DNA from: a virus
Strand: one strand, 5' to 3'
Length of the DNA: 43,244 nt
Virus record (IMG/VR): IMGVR_UViG_3300020219_000484
Coordinates: 1-43,244 of that record
Below are positions 27,253 through 34,611 of this stretch, one piece after another (position 1 is the first letter of the stretch; every line of letters begins with the position of its first letter). A model generated the notes under the pieces. The model saw only the letters and a list, made by a program, of their open reading frames with translations. It was not told where the DNA came from and made no database searches. Position numbers and translations under genes: made by a program.

Positions 27253-29366
27253 CTATCGCCGGGGCGCGGCTAATCCTGGCGCAGTACGCAAAGCACGGGT
27301 TCCACCTTGTGCCGATACCGGCCGGCTGCAAGGGTCCGGTGACCAAGCGCTGGAACGTGCGCGAGATGACTGTGACCGACCCGGAAATTGCGCAATGGCT
27401 AGACGGTAACGTCGGCTTGGCGCACGCATACAGCGGTACCGCAGCGCTCGATATTGATGACCTAGCCGGGGCAAAGCGATGGTTCAGTGAGCGGGGAATC
27501 GACTTGGACGCGCTGCTCGGCGCGCCGGACGCGGTGCGCATTGAGTCGCGAGCGAACCGGTCAAAGTTGCTGTACCGCGTCGACAAGCCGCTGCCATCGT
27601 TCAAGCTAGCGGGCTTCGAGCTGCGGTGCGCTTCGGGGTCAGGTACAACGCTGCAAGACGTACTGCCGCCTAGCATCCACCCGGACACAAAGCAGCCGTA
27701 CCGATGGGCGTACGGCTCGCCGGCCGGGCACTGGTCAAAGCTGCCGGCGCTGCCGGTTTCGATCAGCACGCTGTGGCTGTCCTTGATATCGAGCAAGGCC
27801 CTGCCGACACCGAAGCGCGCAGCCGGCATTGAAGCGGAAAAACTGCGCACCGCCCTAGAGCCGCTGGATCCGGACTGCAGTTACGACGACTGGCTGACCG
27901 TCGGAATGGTCTTGCATTATGAGACCGGCGGCGGCGGGGTCGGCTTGGCATTGTGGAATGAGTGGAGCGCGCGAGGCAAAAAATATCGAGGTATGGGAGA
28001 TCTTGAAACGCACTGGCGCACGTTCCGTGTCAACCACGACAGGCCGCTGACCATCGCGTCACTGCGCCGGGAAACGGTAGCATCGGCGGATGACTTCCCC
28101 GATATCGACAGCACTGTCGACATGCCGTCTATACCGAGCGGGCGCGCGGTGCTGGGCGTTTCCGCGGACGGCCGGGACAAGGCGCTGGAAGCGCTGCGCG
28201 GGCTGCGGCGTAGCCGCATGGGAACCATTGAAGCGCGCATTTCAAACATCGTGTCAGTATTGGCCGAGCCTGCAATCTGCGGTCAGCAGCTGGCATTCGA
28301 CGCGTTCCAGGACGTTGTGCAGATCGCACCGCACGGCAGCGACGCGTGGCGCTCGCTGCAGGACACGGACTACACTGCTTTGCGGTGCTGGCTGGAGACT
28401 GCCGGCAACTGTGAACCTATTTCGCACGATATGATGCGGCACGCCGTGCTGGCAGTGGCACAGCAGCACTCGATGGACAGTGCGCTCATTTGGTTGAGCG
28501 CGCTGGAGTGGGACGGCGTCAATCGCATTGACAGGTTTATGCCACGCTACTGCGGCACGTCGGACACCGCTTACGAGCGCGGCGCGGGAGCTTATCTGTG
28601 GACCGCGATGGCGGGGCGCGTGCTGTCGCCCGGCTGCCAGGCGGATATGGTGCCCGTGTTTATCGGTCGCCAAGGGGTCGGCAAAAGTCGCGGGGTGCAG
28701 GCACTGGTGCCAGACATGCAGCTATACGCGGAGCTGAGGCTCGATGAAAGCGATGACGTCATCGCGCGCAAGATGCGCGGCGTTCTAGTCGGCGAGCTGG
28801 CGGAAATGCGCGGAGCACGCACCGGGGATCTGGAACGGGTCAAAGCGTTCGTAACGCGCACGTTCGAAAAGTGGACCCCGAAATACCAGGAGTTCGCGCA
28901 CAGCTACGCGCGCAGGTTTATAATTGTCGGCACGACAAACGACGAAGAATTCTTGCCAACAGACACGGAGCACCGCCGGTGGCTGCCGCTACTGACCGAA
29001 AAAATAGACGTCGTTGCTATCGCCCGCGACCGCGCGCTGTTGTGGGCCGAGGGGCGTGAACGATACAAAGCGCACGGCGTAGCGTGGCAGGGTCTCGATC
29101 TGCTGGCGTACCGCGCGCGCCGCGACGCTGAAGGGGTGGATCTGTGGGAAGCAGACATAACGCATTGGCTGGCGGATCACAAAGCTCCATACGTCCGAAT
29201 GGCGGACGTGCTGAGTCAAGCGCTGGGCATAGACTTGCGTTCGACTACGCGCATTCACGAGCTGCGCGCCGGCCGGGTGCTGCGACAACTGGCCTACGTG
29301 CGCAGGACTGTGGCAGTGGGCGGCAAGGATAGGATCAAAGCCTGGGTCTTCGATCCGACAAGTTGA
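27249..29366 (+). CDS. Bifunctional primase-polymerase / VapE-type helicase
   Basis: A 705-residue replication protein. Residues 1-190 match the Prim-Pol (bifunctional DNA primase/polymerase) N-domain: HGFHLVPIPAGCKGP, GNVGLAHAYSGTAALDIDD with the DID metal motif at 68-70, and RIESRANRSKLLYRV. A PriCT-like segment DCSYDDWLTVGMVLHYETGG lies near 215. Residues of about 400-640 match the virulence-associated protein E ATPase: VPVFIGRQGVGKSRGVQAL (Walker A near 475), KMRGVLVGELAEM (Walker B near 508), and RRFIIVGTTNDEEFLPTDTEHRRWLPL with sensor and Arg residues. It would unwind DNA and lay primers for the family-A polymerase downstream. Confidence 0.88.
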   Translation: MTIAGARLILAQYAKHGFHLVPIPAGCKGPVTKRWNVREMTVTDPEIAQWLDGNVGLAHAYSGTAALDIDDLAGAKRWFSERGIDLDALLGAPDAVRIESRANRSKLLYRVDKPLPSFKLAGFELRCASGSGTTLQDVLPPSIHPDTKQPYRWAYGSPAGHWSKLPALPVSISTLWLSLISSKALPTPKRAAGIEAEKLRTALEPLDPDCSYDDWLTVGMVLHYETGGGGVGLALWNEWSARGKKYRGMGDLETHWRTFRVNHDRPLTIASLRRETVASADDFPDIDSTVDMPSIPSGRAVLGVSADGRDKALEALRGLRRSRMGTIEARISNIVSVLAEPAICGQQLAFDAFQDVVQIAPHGSDAWRSLQDTDYTALRCWLETAGNCEPISHDMMRHAVLAVAQQHSMDSALIWLSALEWDGVNRIDRFMPRYCGTSDTAYERGAGAYLWTAMAGRVLSPGCQADMVPVFIGRQGVGKSRGVQALVPDMQLYAELRLDESDDVIARKMRGVLVGELAEMRGARTGDLERVKAFVTRTFEKWTPKYQEFAHSYARRFIIVGTTNDEEFLPTDTEHRRWLPLLTEKIDVVAIARDRALLWAEGRERYKAHGVAWQGLDLLAYRARRDAEGVDLWEADITHWLADHKAPYVRMADVLSQALGIDLRSTTRIHELRAGRVLRQLAYVRRTVAVGGKDRIKAWVFDPTS

Positions 29367-29417
29367 TTATTCAAGTGAATCGGTTTAGTCTGTCTACTAC
29401 CTTAGGAGGGTAAAAAA

Positions 29418-29891
29418 ATGTCTTTAGAACTGTCAATAGTCAAACTCGCCGACGCGATGGTTGCGCTCACCGCTTCCATCAACCGGCTCGATAACCTCAC
29501 TGGCGCCAACACCGGTGCCAAATCCACCGCGGGCCCTAAACCCCCGGCGGTCAAGAAAGCGTCAGAGATCGCCGCTGAAAAGCCCGCGGAAGAAGCCGCT
29601 GAGAGAGCCGCTGAAAAGGCCGCTGAGAAGGCCGTCCAAGCGCCCGCAGCGCCCGCAGCGCCCGCAGCGCCCGCAGCGCCCGCAGCGCCCGCAGCATCGG
29701 GACACAAAACTATCGCGAAAGCGGACGTGCAGAAGAAGCTGATTGAAGTGGTAGTCAAGGTGGGCAAGGAAGCGTGCAGCGCACTGTGCCTGGCGCATGG
29801 CGGGCCGAATCTGTCAGCGCTGGATCCCGCGGTATACGAAGCTTTGCTGACCGACGCGCAGGCGGTGCTGGACGCGGCGGCGAATGGCTAA
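29418..29891 (+). CDS. Replication-module protein with PAA-repeat linker, unknown
   Basis: A 157-residue protein with an excellent AGGAGG ribosome site. An N-terminal helix (LELSIVKLADAMVALTASIN) is followed by a Lys/Glu/Ala linker and a run of six APA units from tandem GCGCCCGCA nonamers (29639-29692). The C-terminal domain (KADVQKKLIEVVVKVGKEACSALC up to LTDAQAVLDAA) follows a pattern common in small phage proteins next to ssDNA-binding or recombination genes. Function unknown. Its C-terminus overlaps the nuclease start by eight bases. Confidence 0.65.
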   Translation: MSLELSIVKLADAMVALTASINRLDNLTGANTGAKSTAGPKPPAVKKASEIAAEKPAEEAAERAAEKAAEKAVQAPAAPAAPAAPAAPAAPAASGHKTIAKADVQKKLIEVVVKVGKEACSALCLAHGGPNLSALDPAVYEALLTDAQAVLDAAANG

Positions 29892-31146
29892 TCACGCCCG
29901 GTTTTCACCGTCCAGTGCAAAACGGTGGATGACGTGCCCGGGCTCGCTGGCGCTGTGCCGCGACCTGCCGCCCGGGACAGTTGGCAGCTATGCTTCGGAA
30001 GGTACCGCAGCGCACAGTCTCGCGTCTTCGGCCTTGGAAACGGGGCAACAGGCGGCTGCGTTTCTTGGCCGGGAGTTCGAAGCGGACGGGCGAAAGTTCG
30101 TGGTCGACAACGACATGGCGAACGCGGTGCAGATTTACTTGGACTATGTGCGTCAGCGCTGCGCCGGCGGTACCCTGCTGGTAGAGCAACGCGTTGAGTT
30201 CTCCCAAACCATCGGCGTGCCGGGGCAATTCGGTACCGCTGACGCAATCGTCCTGAGCGACGACGGGACGCAGCTTGTCGTTATCGACCTGAAGTATGGC
30301 CAGGGCGTGCAAGTGTACGCTGACGCGAACGAGCAGTTAATGTGCTACGCGATGGCCGTGATGGAAACGTTCTCCGGCATTCTGTCGGACGTTCAAGAAG
30401 TGACCGTCGTGGTGGTGCAGCCGCGTCTGGATCATATTGATGAGTGGACCTGCTCGGTGGGTCGGTTGCAGGAGCATGCAGAGCAGGCCAAACGCGCCGC
30501 GGCCTTAGCCATGTCAGCGCTCGCTCGCGTGGAGGGGCAAGACCCGTTTACGCTACCTGCGTCGTTCTTGCAGCCGAGTGATGAGGGCTGCCGCTGGTGC
30601 CCGCAGAAGGCGAATTGCCCGGCGCTGCGCAAGATGGTGTCCGCCCTAGTCTTTGACGACTTCGAAGTCCTCGAGACGCCCGCCGCCGTCATGGTGCAAC
30701 CGTCGCCGCCGGTGCCCAGTACGCCGAATATTGGCGAGCTGTTCGGGGCGCTGGGGCTCATCGAAGACTGGTGCAGGGCCGTGCGCGGGGAAACCGAGCG
30801 CCTGGTCATGGCCGGGATCGAGGTCATCGGATCTGATGGCGAGCGCATGAAGGTCGTAGAAGGTCGACGCGGAAACAGAGCTTGGAGCAGCGCGGAGCAA
30901 GCCGAGGAATTGTTGGTGGGCATGCTGCCCGAAGAAGTCGTGTTTACTCCGCGCAAGCTGAACAGCCCGGCGGCTATCGGTAAAGTTCTGGACAAGCGCA
31001 AGACGCTGGAGCAGTGGAAAGTCGTGAAGACCCTAATTGTTCAGCCCCCGGGGAAACCGAAAGTTGTCCTGGGCTCTGACCCGTCGCCACCGTGGACCGG
31101 GACTGCGTCGGCTAGTGACTTCGACGCGATAGACGGCGAAGACTGA
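29884..31146 (+). CDS. DUF2800-type RecB-like nuclease with Fe-S cysteines
   Basis: A 420-residue protein beginning HARFSPSSAKRWMTCPGS, the standard start of the DUF2800 family. The nuclease core shows GTADAIVL (D120) and VIDLKYGQG (D135, K137), the PD-(D/E)xK arrangement, then ANEQLMCYA. Cys19 near the start plus GCRWCPQKANC further on give the four-Cys pattern that binds an Fe-S cluster in Cas4/AddB-like nucleases. The C-terminal 130 residues are an extra domain (FTPRKLNSPAAIGKVLDKRK). In related phages this gene precedes the ssDNA-binding protein and polymerase, as here; role in recombination or replication is inferred. Confidence 0.85.
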   Translation: MANHARFSPSSAKRWMTCPGSLALCRDLPPGTVGSYASEGTAAHSLASSALETGQQAAAFLGREFEADGRKFVVDNDMANAVQIYLDYVRQRCAGGTLLVEQRVEFSQTIGVPGQFGTADAIVLSDDGTQLVVIDLKYGQGVQVYADANEQLMCYAMAVMETFSGILSDVQEVTVVVVQPRLDHIDEWTCSVGRLQEHAEQAKRAAALAMSALARVEGQDPFTLPASFLQPSDEGCRWCPQKANCPALRKMVSALVFDDFEVLETPAAVMVQPSPPVPSTPNIGELFGALGLIEDWCRAVRGETERLVMAGIEVIGSDGERMKVVEGRRGNRAWSSAEQAEELLVGMLPEEVVFTPRKLNSPAAIGKVLDKRKTLEQWKVVKTLIVQPPGKPKVVLGSDPSPPWTGTASASDFDAIDGED

Positions 31147-31337
31147 TGTCGAAGCGCGGGGACACCGAAGCATTGGATCCGGCAGAGTGCCCGTTCTGCA
31201 AGAGCACTGACCTATTCTGGCAAGACAACCCGGACATGGTCGGCACCGCGGTTCTCGTTGATGCGCCGGGCCAGCCTCACTATTGCGACGCCATAGCGGC
31301 CTTTGCGGAGTCAACCAAACCCGAAACCATACAGTAG
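31146..31337 (+). CDS. Small zinc-ribbon-like protein
   Basis: A 63-residue protein starting by TGATG overlap, with ECPFCKSTDLFW and a later PHYCDAI. The CPFC start resembles small Lar-like or zinc-ribbon proteins, but the second Cys pair is incomplete (only one Cys, with His next to it). Function unknown. Confidence 0.55.
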   Translation: MSKRGDTEALDPAECPFCKSTDLFWQDNPDMVGTAVLVDAPGQPHYCDAIAAFAESTKPETIQ

Positions 31338-31383
31338 AAATTCGATCGCTAGATGATTCACTCAACCGACTGGAGACACAAAT

Positions 31384-31932
31384 ATGAGGATTCGACTGAC
31401 CAACGCTCGACTGGCTTTCCCGGTGCTGTTCACAGCAAGGCCCGGGGCTGAAGGGGCAGACCCGACTTTCAGCGCCCTGCTGATTCTGGATCCGACGAAC
31501 CCTGCTATTGCGCAGCTCAATGCTGCGTTCACGGCGCTGGCGCGGGACAAGTGGGCTGACAAAGCCGACGCCATCCTGAAGCAGCTTCGAGTGCAGGACC
31601 GATTGGCGCTGCACGACGGTGCGACGAAGTCGCAGTACGCGGGCTTCGCAGACCACATGTTCGTTTCCGCGCGCAGTCGCACGCGGCCGACCGTGTTTAA
31701 CTGGGATAAGTCGCCGGTTACCGAAACTGACGGCAAAATTTACGCCGGCTGTTACGTGAATGCGTCCATCGAGCTGTACGCGCAGGACAACCAATACGGT
31801 AAGCGGATCAACGCGCAGCTGCGCGGCGTGCAGTTCGTCCAGGATGGCGACGCCTTCGCGGCGGGCACATCAGCCACTGAGGACGAGTTCGAAGACCTGA
31901 GCAATCAGGGCGACGTCGACCCCACAGCGTAA
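31384..31932 (+). CDS. ssDNA-binding protein, Enc34/DUF2815 type
   Basis: A 182-residue protein with the family's features: start RLTNARLAFPVLFTARP, ADPTFSALLILDP, the RDKWADKADAILKQL helix, then TNWDKSP-like FNWDKSPVTETDGKIYAGCYVNASIELYAQ and an acidic tail (ATEDEFEDLSNQGDVDPTA). This OB-fold family is known from Enterobacter phage Enc34. The acidic C-terminus would recruit partner proteins, as in other SSBs. GGAG precedes the ATG by ten bases. Confidence 0.85.
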   Translation: MRIRLTNARLAFPVLFTARPGAEGADPTFSALLILDPTNPAIAQLNAAFTALARDKWADKADAILKQLRVQDRLALHDGATKSQYAGFADHMFVSARSRTRPTVFNWDKSPVTETDGKIYAGCYVNASIELYAQDNQYGKRINAQLRGVQFVQDGDAFAAGTSATEDEFEDLSNQGDVDPTA

Positions 31933-32014
31933 GCAACGCGGCGGTGCTCGCGGGGAAGGTTTCGTGTCAGCGACACCAACCCCGCGAGCGCTAGCTGCAC
32001 CAAGGAGCACAAAC

Positions 32015-32731
32015 ATGAAATCAGCTATATTTGCAATACTGGCGTCGGCCCCGTTGGCAGCGTTTGCTGTCAGCCCCAGCCCCGCCCCATACGTAAAGAG
32101 TTACTCGCAGTCTGAATCACTCGCGGTGTCGGTTGCGGCTGCGGCTGCGGCTGCGGCTGCCGAAGCGGCTGCACTGGCAGCAAGCAACTCGAGCGCGACC
32201 GGCGGCAACTCGAGCGCGACCGGCGGCGCTGGCGGCAACTCGAACGCGAACGCGACCGGCGGCGCTGGTGGTGTCGGCGGTGTCGGTGTCGGTGGCAATG
32301 CGGACGGCGGGGATTCCGCCGCGGTAGCGAACAATCAAATTACGATCGAGGGCGACCGGCAGATCCGCCAAGCCCCGGCCATCGGCCAAGGCTCATTCGC
32401 GATTCAGGGTTGCGGCGTCGCGGGCAACGCGGGCGGATCGTCTGCCGGCGGCGCGGCGTTCTTGGGCGTCGGGTTTACGTCGGCACAGTGCTACGATTTT
32501 ATGCTCGCACAGGCGTTCGCGTCGGTCGGCGAGCAGCAAGCCGCGTGCGCCGTGTTGAACGTCTCGAGGGCGGGCCGGAGAGCCGCTGCGCGTGGCGTAG
32601 TACTGCCGACGTGTACGCCGGTCGCGCCGGTCGTGCTGGCTGCCCCGGCGCCAGACATGTCGGCTTACGTGACCCGTGACGAACTAGCTGAGCGAGAGCG
32701 CCGGCAGTTGCAGCGCCGACTGTCGAAGTAG
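32015..32731 (+). CDS. Secreted Gly/Asn/Ser-rich protein
   Basis: A 238-residue protein with AAGGAG before the ATG 32015 and a clear signal peptide (MKSAIFAILASAPLAAFA, cleavage after AFA). An Ala run follows, then a low-complexity Gly/Asn/Ser block with repeated ATGG and GGxGG units (about residues 60-105), then QITIEGDRQIRQAPAIGQGS. The last 90 residues look folded (FTSAQCYDFMLAQAFASVGE, QQAACAVLNVSRAGRR) and end in a charged helix. Export to the periplasm is unusual for a gene between SSB and polymerase. Function unknown; resembles secreted or surface proteins of bacteria. Confidence 0.65.
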   Translation: MKSAIFAILASAPLAAFAVSPSPAPYVKSYSQSESLAVSVAAAAAAAAAEAAALAASNSSATGGNSSATGGAGGNSNANATGGAGGVGGVGVGGNADGGDSAAVANNQITIEGDRQIRQAPAIGQGSFAIQGCGVAGNAGGSSAGGAAFLGVGFTSAQCYDFMLAQAFASVGEQQAACAVLNVSRAGRRAAARGVVLPTCTPVAPVVLAAPAPDMSAYVTRDELAERERRQLQRRLSK

Positions 32732-32739
32732 CAGAAGCC

Positions 32740-32910
32740 ATGGGCAAGACGGTTGATGCACTGATGGCGGAGTGGTACAAGGCGACATACGCGGCGGTGG
32801 CGGCGGGACAGGCGGAGCAGGCAGCCGTCTGGGCTCGCAGGGCGGCGGATAGGAAGTTGATGGATGCGCGGAAAGCGTACCGAGACGCGCTGAAAAAGGA
32901 ACAGATGTGA
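32740..32910 (+). CDS. Short helical family protein
   Basis: A 56-residue protein, MGKTVDALMAEWYKATYAAV, an Ala helix, then DARKAYRDALKKEQM. The bases around its start (GCAGAAGCCATGGGCAAGAC) nearly match those of the gene at 33505, pointing to recent duplication. Family pattern: (S/T/G)KTVxELxxEW at the start and AYxxALxKEQ at the end. Confidence 0.6.
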   Translation: MGKTVDALMAEWYKATYAAVAAGQAEQAAVWARRAADRKLMDARKAYRDALKKEQM

Positions 32911-33469
32911 TGCGAGTACTTGTAGCGTGCGAACTGTCGGGGCGGGTGCGCGATGCCTTTATCGACGCCGGGCATGATGCAGTCAGCAACGATATTCTGC
33001 CATCGCTGGCGCCTGGACCCCACATTCAGGGCGACGCGCTCACCGCGCTCGCTGCCCGGTCTTGGGATATGCTGATCGCCTTCCCGCCGTGTACTGCGTT
33101 GGCCGTCTCCGGCGCTCGCTGGTTTCCCGGCAAACGGGCAGACGGCAGCCAGCAAGCGGCAATCGCGTTTTTCCTGGCGCTGGCCAATGCGGATGTCGAG
33201 CGGGTAGCCGTCGAAAACCCGATCGGCATAATGTCGACGCACTACCGCAAGCCAGATCAGATCAGATCATCCAGCCGTGGCAGCACGGGCACGGTGAGAC
33301 TAAAGCGACGTGTCTATGGCTGCGCGGGTTGCCGCTACTCGTTCCAAGCCACGTAGTAGCAGGGCGCGAACAGCGCGTTTGGAAAATGGGGCCTTCCCCT
33401 GAGCGGGCGATGCTGCGGAGCGTCACATATACCGGCGTTGCGCAGGCAATGGCCAAGCAGTGGGGCTGA
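32907..33469 (+). pseudogene. DNA cytosine methyltransferase-like gene broken by a 5-base duplication
   Basis: The first frame (from GTG 32907 or ATG 32910) has MRVLVACELSGRVRDAFIDA, GPHIQGDALTALAARSWDM, IAFPPCTALAVSGARWF and VAVENPIGIMSTHYRKPDQI, matching the compact phage cytosine-methyltransferase-like proteins; IAFPPCT holds the catalytic PPC. At 33254-33268 AGATC occurs three times in tandem; frame one then reads RSSSRGSTG and stops at 33356. Reading frame two from there gives QIIQPWQHGHGETKATCLWL, GREQRVWKMGPSPER and AQAMAKQWG, the family's usual C-terminus, ending at 33469. Removing one AGATC restores a single 185-residue protein. Truncated product of 149 residues if read as is. Confidence 0.8.
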
Positions 33470-33504
33470 TGACGATGTACAGAAAAACAAAAGGAGCAGA
33501 AGCC

Positions 33505-33714
33505 ATGAGCAAGACGGTTTATGAACTGAAGACAGAATGGGAAGCAGTCGACGCAGAGTTTGCGGCCTTGGATGACGTGTGGCAGGCGACGGAGCTGCGG
33601 TGGAGCATAGCGTGGAGAGCGTACCAATCTGCGCTGGAGAAGGAGCAGGCGGGGCGAATTACCCGCGGCGAACGCGGCGAACGCGGCCTTGGCACGGCGG
33701 CGAAGAAGCCATGA
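33505..33714 (+). CDS. Short helical family protein
   Basis: A 69-residue protein after AAAGGAGCAGAAGCC: MSKTVYELKTEWEAVDAEFA, LRWSIAWRAYQSALEKEQ, then a Gly/Arg tail with GERGERG and a KKP ending. Closest by DNA to the gene at 32740. The tail after KEQ is an extension not seen in other members. Confidence 0.6.
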   Translation: MSKTVYELKTEWEAVDAEFAALDDVWQATELRWSIAWRAYQSALEKEQAGRITRGERGERGLGTAAKKP

Positions 33715-34049
33715 GCAATACCCTAAAGGAAGCGCGGAGGTTGTGGGGCGGGGCGGACTACTCGCTGCCGCCCGGCCAGCAGGAAGAACTAAGGGCTTTG
33801 GAAGCGTATACGGCGGCGAAGAAGCCGAGAGCGTCGTGGGAAGAAGCGACGGTGACGGCAAAACAGGCGGCGCTCGCGGCGAGGGCGGCGTGCGAAAGCG
33901 CGACTGCACGAGTGGACGCGGCGTACGAAGCGTCGGATGAAGAATGGACGGCGGCGTGGGAAGAAGCGGGGAGGGCATGGGAAGCGGTAGAGGCGACCGG
34001 GGCAACGTACCGCGCCGCGCTAGCGAAGGAAAAGGAACGGCAGCCGTGA
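33711..34049 (+). CDS. Short helical family protein, apparent two-unit fusion
   Basis: A 112-residue helical protein starting by ATGA overlap. The first third (MSNTLKEARRLW to LEAYTAAKKP) looks like one unit and the rest (SWEEATVTAKQAALAARAA to YRAALAKEKERQP) another. The internal bases CGGCGAAGAAGCCGAGAGC nearly match the junction before this gene (CGGCGAAGAAGCCATGAGC), so an old ATGA junction seems to have been erased in place. Confidence 0.55.
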   Translation: MSNTLKEARRLWGGADYSLPPGQQEELRALEAYTAAKKPRASWEEATVTAKQAALAARAACESATARVDAAYEASDEEWTAAWEEAGRAWEAVEATGATYRAALAKEKERQP

Positions 34050-34252
34050 CCAAGACGACGGATGAGCTGCTGATGGCGTGGATGGTGGCAGCGCGCGAGG
34101 CGCGCAGGACGTCAAACGAGGCTGTGAGAGCGTCGTTCAACGCGCCGAGCGAGGCGGGGAAGTTGAGTGCGACGGCGTGGGACGCGCTGTGCGCAGAGAT
34201 CGCAGCGTGGAGCAGGTACCAATTCGCCACGCACAAGGAGCGGCAGCCATGA
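34046..34252 (+). CDS. Short helical family protein
   Basis: A 68-residue protein from GTG in a GTGA junction: MTKTTDELLMAWMVAAREAR, then TAWDALCAEIAAWSRYQFATHKERQP. It keeps the KTxDELxxxW start and the W-x-x-Y...KERQP end of the cluster. Confidence 0.6.
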   Translation: MTKTTDELLMAWMVAAREARRTSNEAVRASFNAPSEAGKLSATAWDALCAEIAAWSRYQFATHKERQP

Positions 34253-34611
34253 TCAAGACGCTAAAGGAATTGCGCGAGGCGCGGGACGCGGCGGATGATT
34301 CGGGCGACCCTGCGGCACGGCTGACGTACGAGCGTGATGCGTGGGATACGTTGAAGGCGGCGCGTAAAAAAGTACCAAGCCGCACTGCAAAAGGAACAGA
34401 TATGACTTCGAAGTCGGTAGATGAGTTGAGGGCGGAATGGCTCGCGGCGAACGCGGCGTTGGCAGTGGCACATGCAGAGTGGGCGGCGGCTGAGGCGCGC
34501 AGGGCGGCGGAGGTGGAGTTGATGGACGCGGCAATTAGTTTGGCGGGAAAGAGGGATCGTGCGGCGTGGGCGGCGTACCTGGCCGTGCTGAAAAAGGGGC
34601 GGCATCTGTGA
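34249..34611 (+). CDS. Two short helical family genes fused by a 1-base indel
   Basis: As read, one 120-residue frame. The first half (MIKTLKELREARDAADDSGD to WDTLKAARKK) runs into a six-A tract (34367-34372). With one A fewer it would end KKYQAALQKEQI and stop at TGA overlapping ATGA at 34401, exactly the family's usual ending. The second half from that ATG (MTSKSVDELRAEWLAANAAL to WAAYLAVLKKGRHL) is by itself a complete family member. So either a one-base insertion fused two genes, or the base is a sequencing error. Confidence 0.6.
   Translation: MIKTLKELREARDAADDSGDPAARLTYERDAWDTLKAARKKVPSRTAKGTDMTSKSVDELRAEWLAANAALAVAHAEWAAAEARRAAEVELMDAAISLAGKRDRAAWAAYLAVLKKGRHL

Noticed and set aside
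30432-31001. 189-codon minus-strand frame inside the nuclease gene
   Set aside because: The plus strand has the nuclease and Fe-S motifs with coupled starts; the minus frame is a shadow.
33262-34236. 324-codon minus-strand frame opposite the short helical cluster
   Set aside because: Pro/Ser/Arg-rich antisense of Ala/Glu-rich coding sequence; no start signal. The plus-strand genes are coupled.
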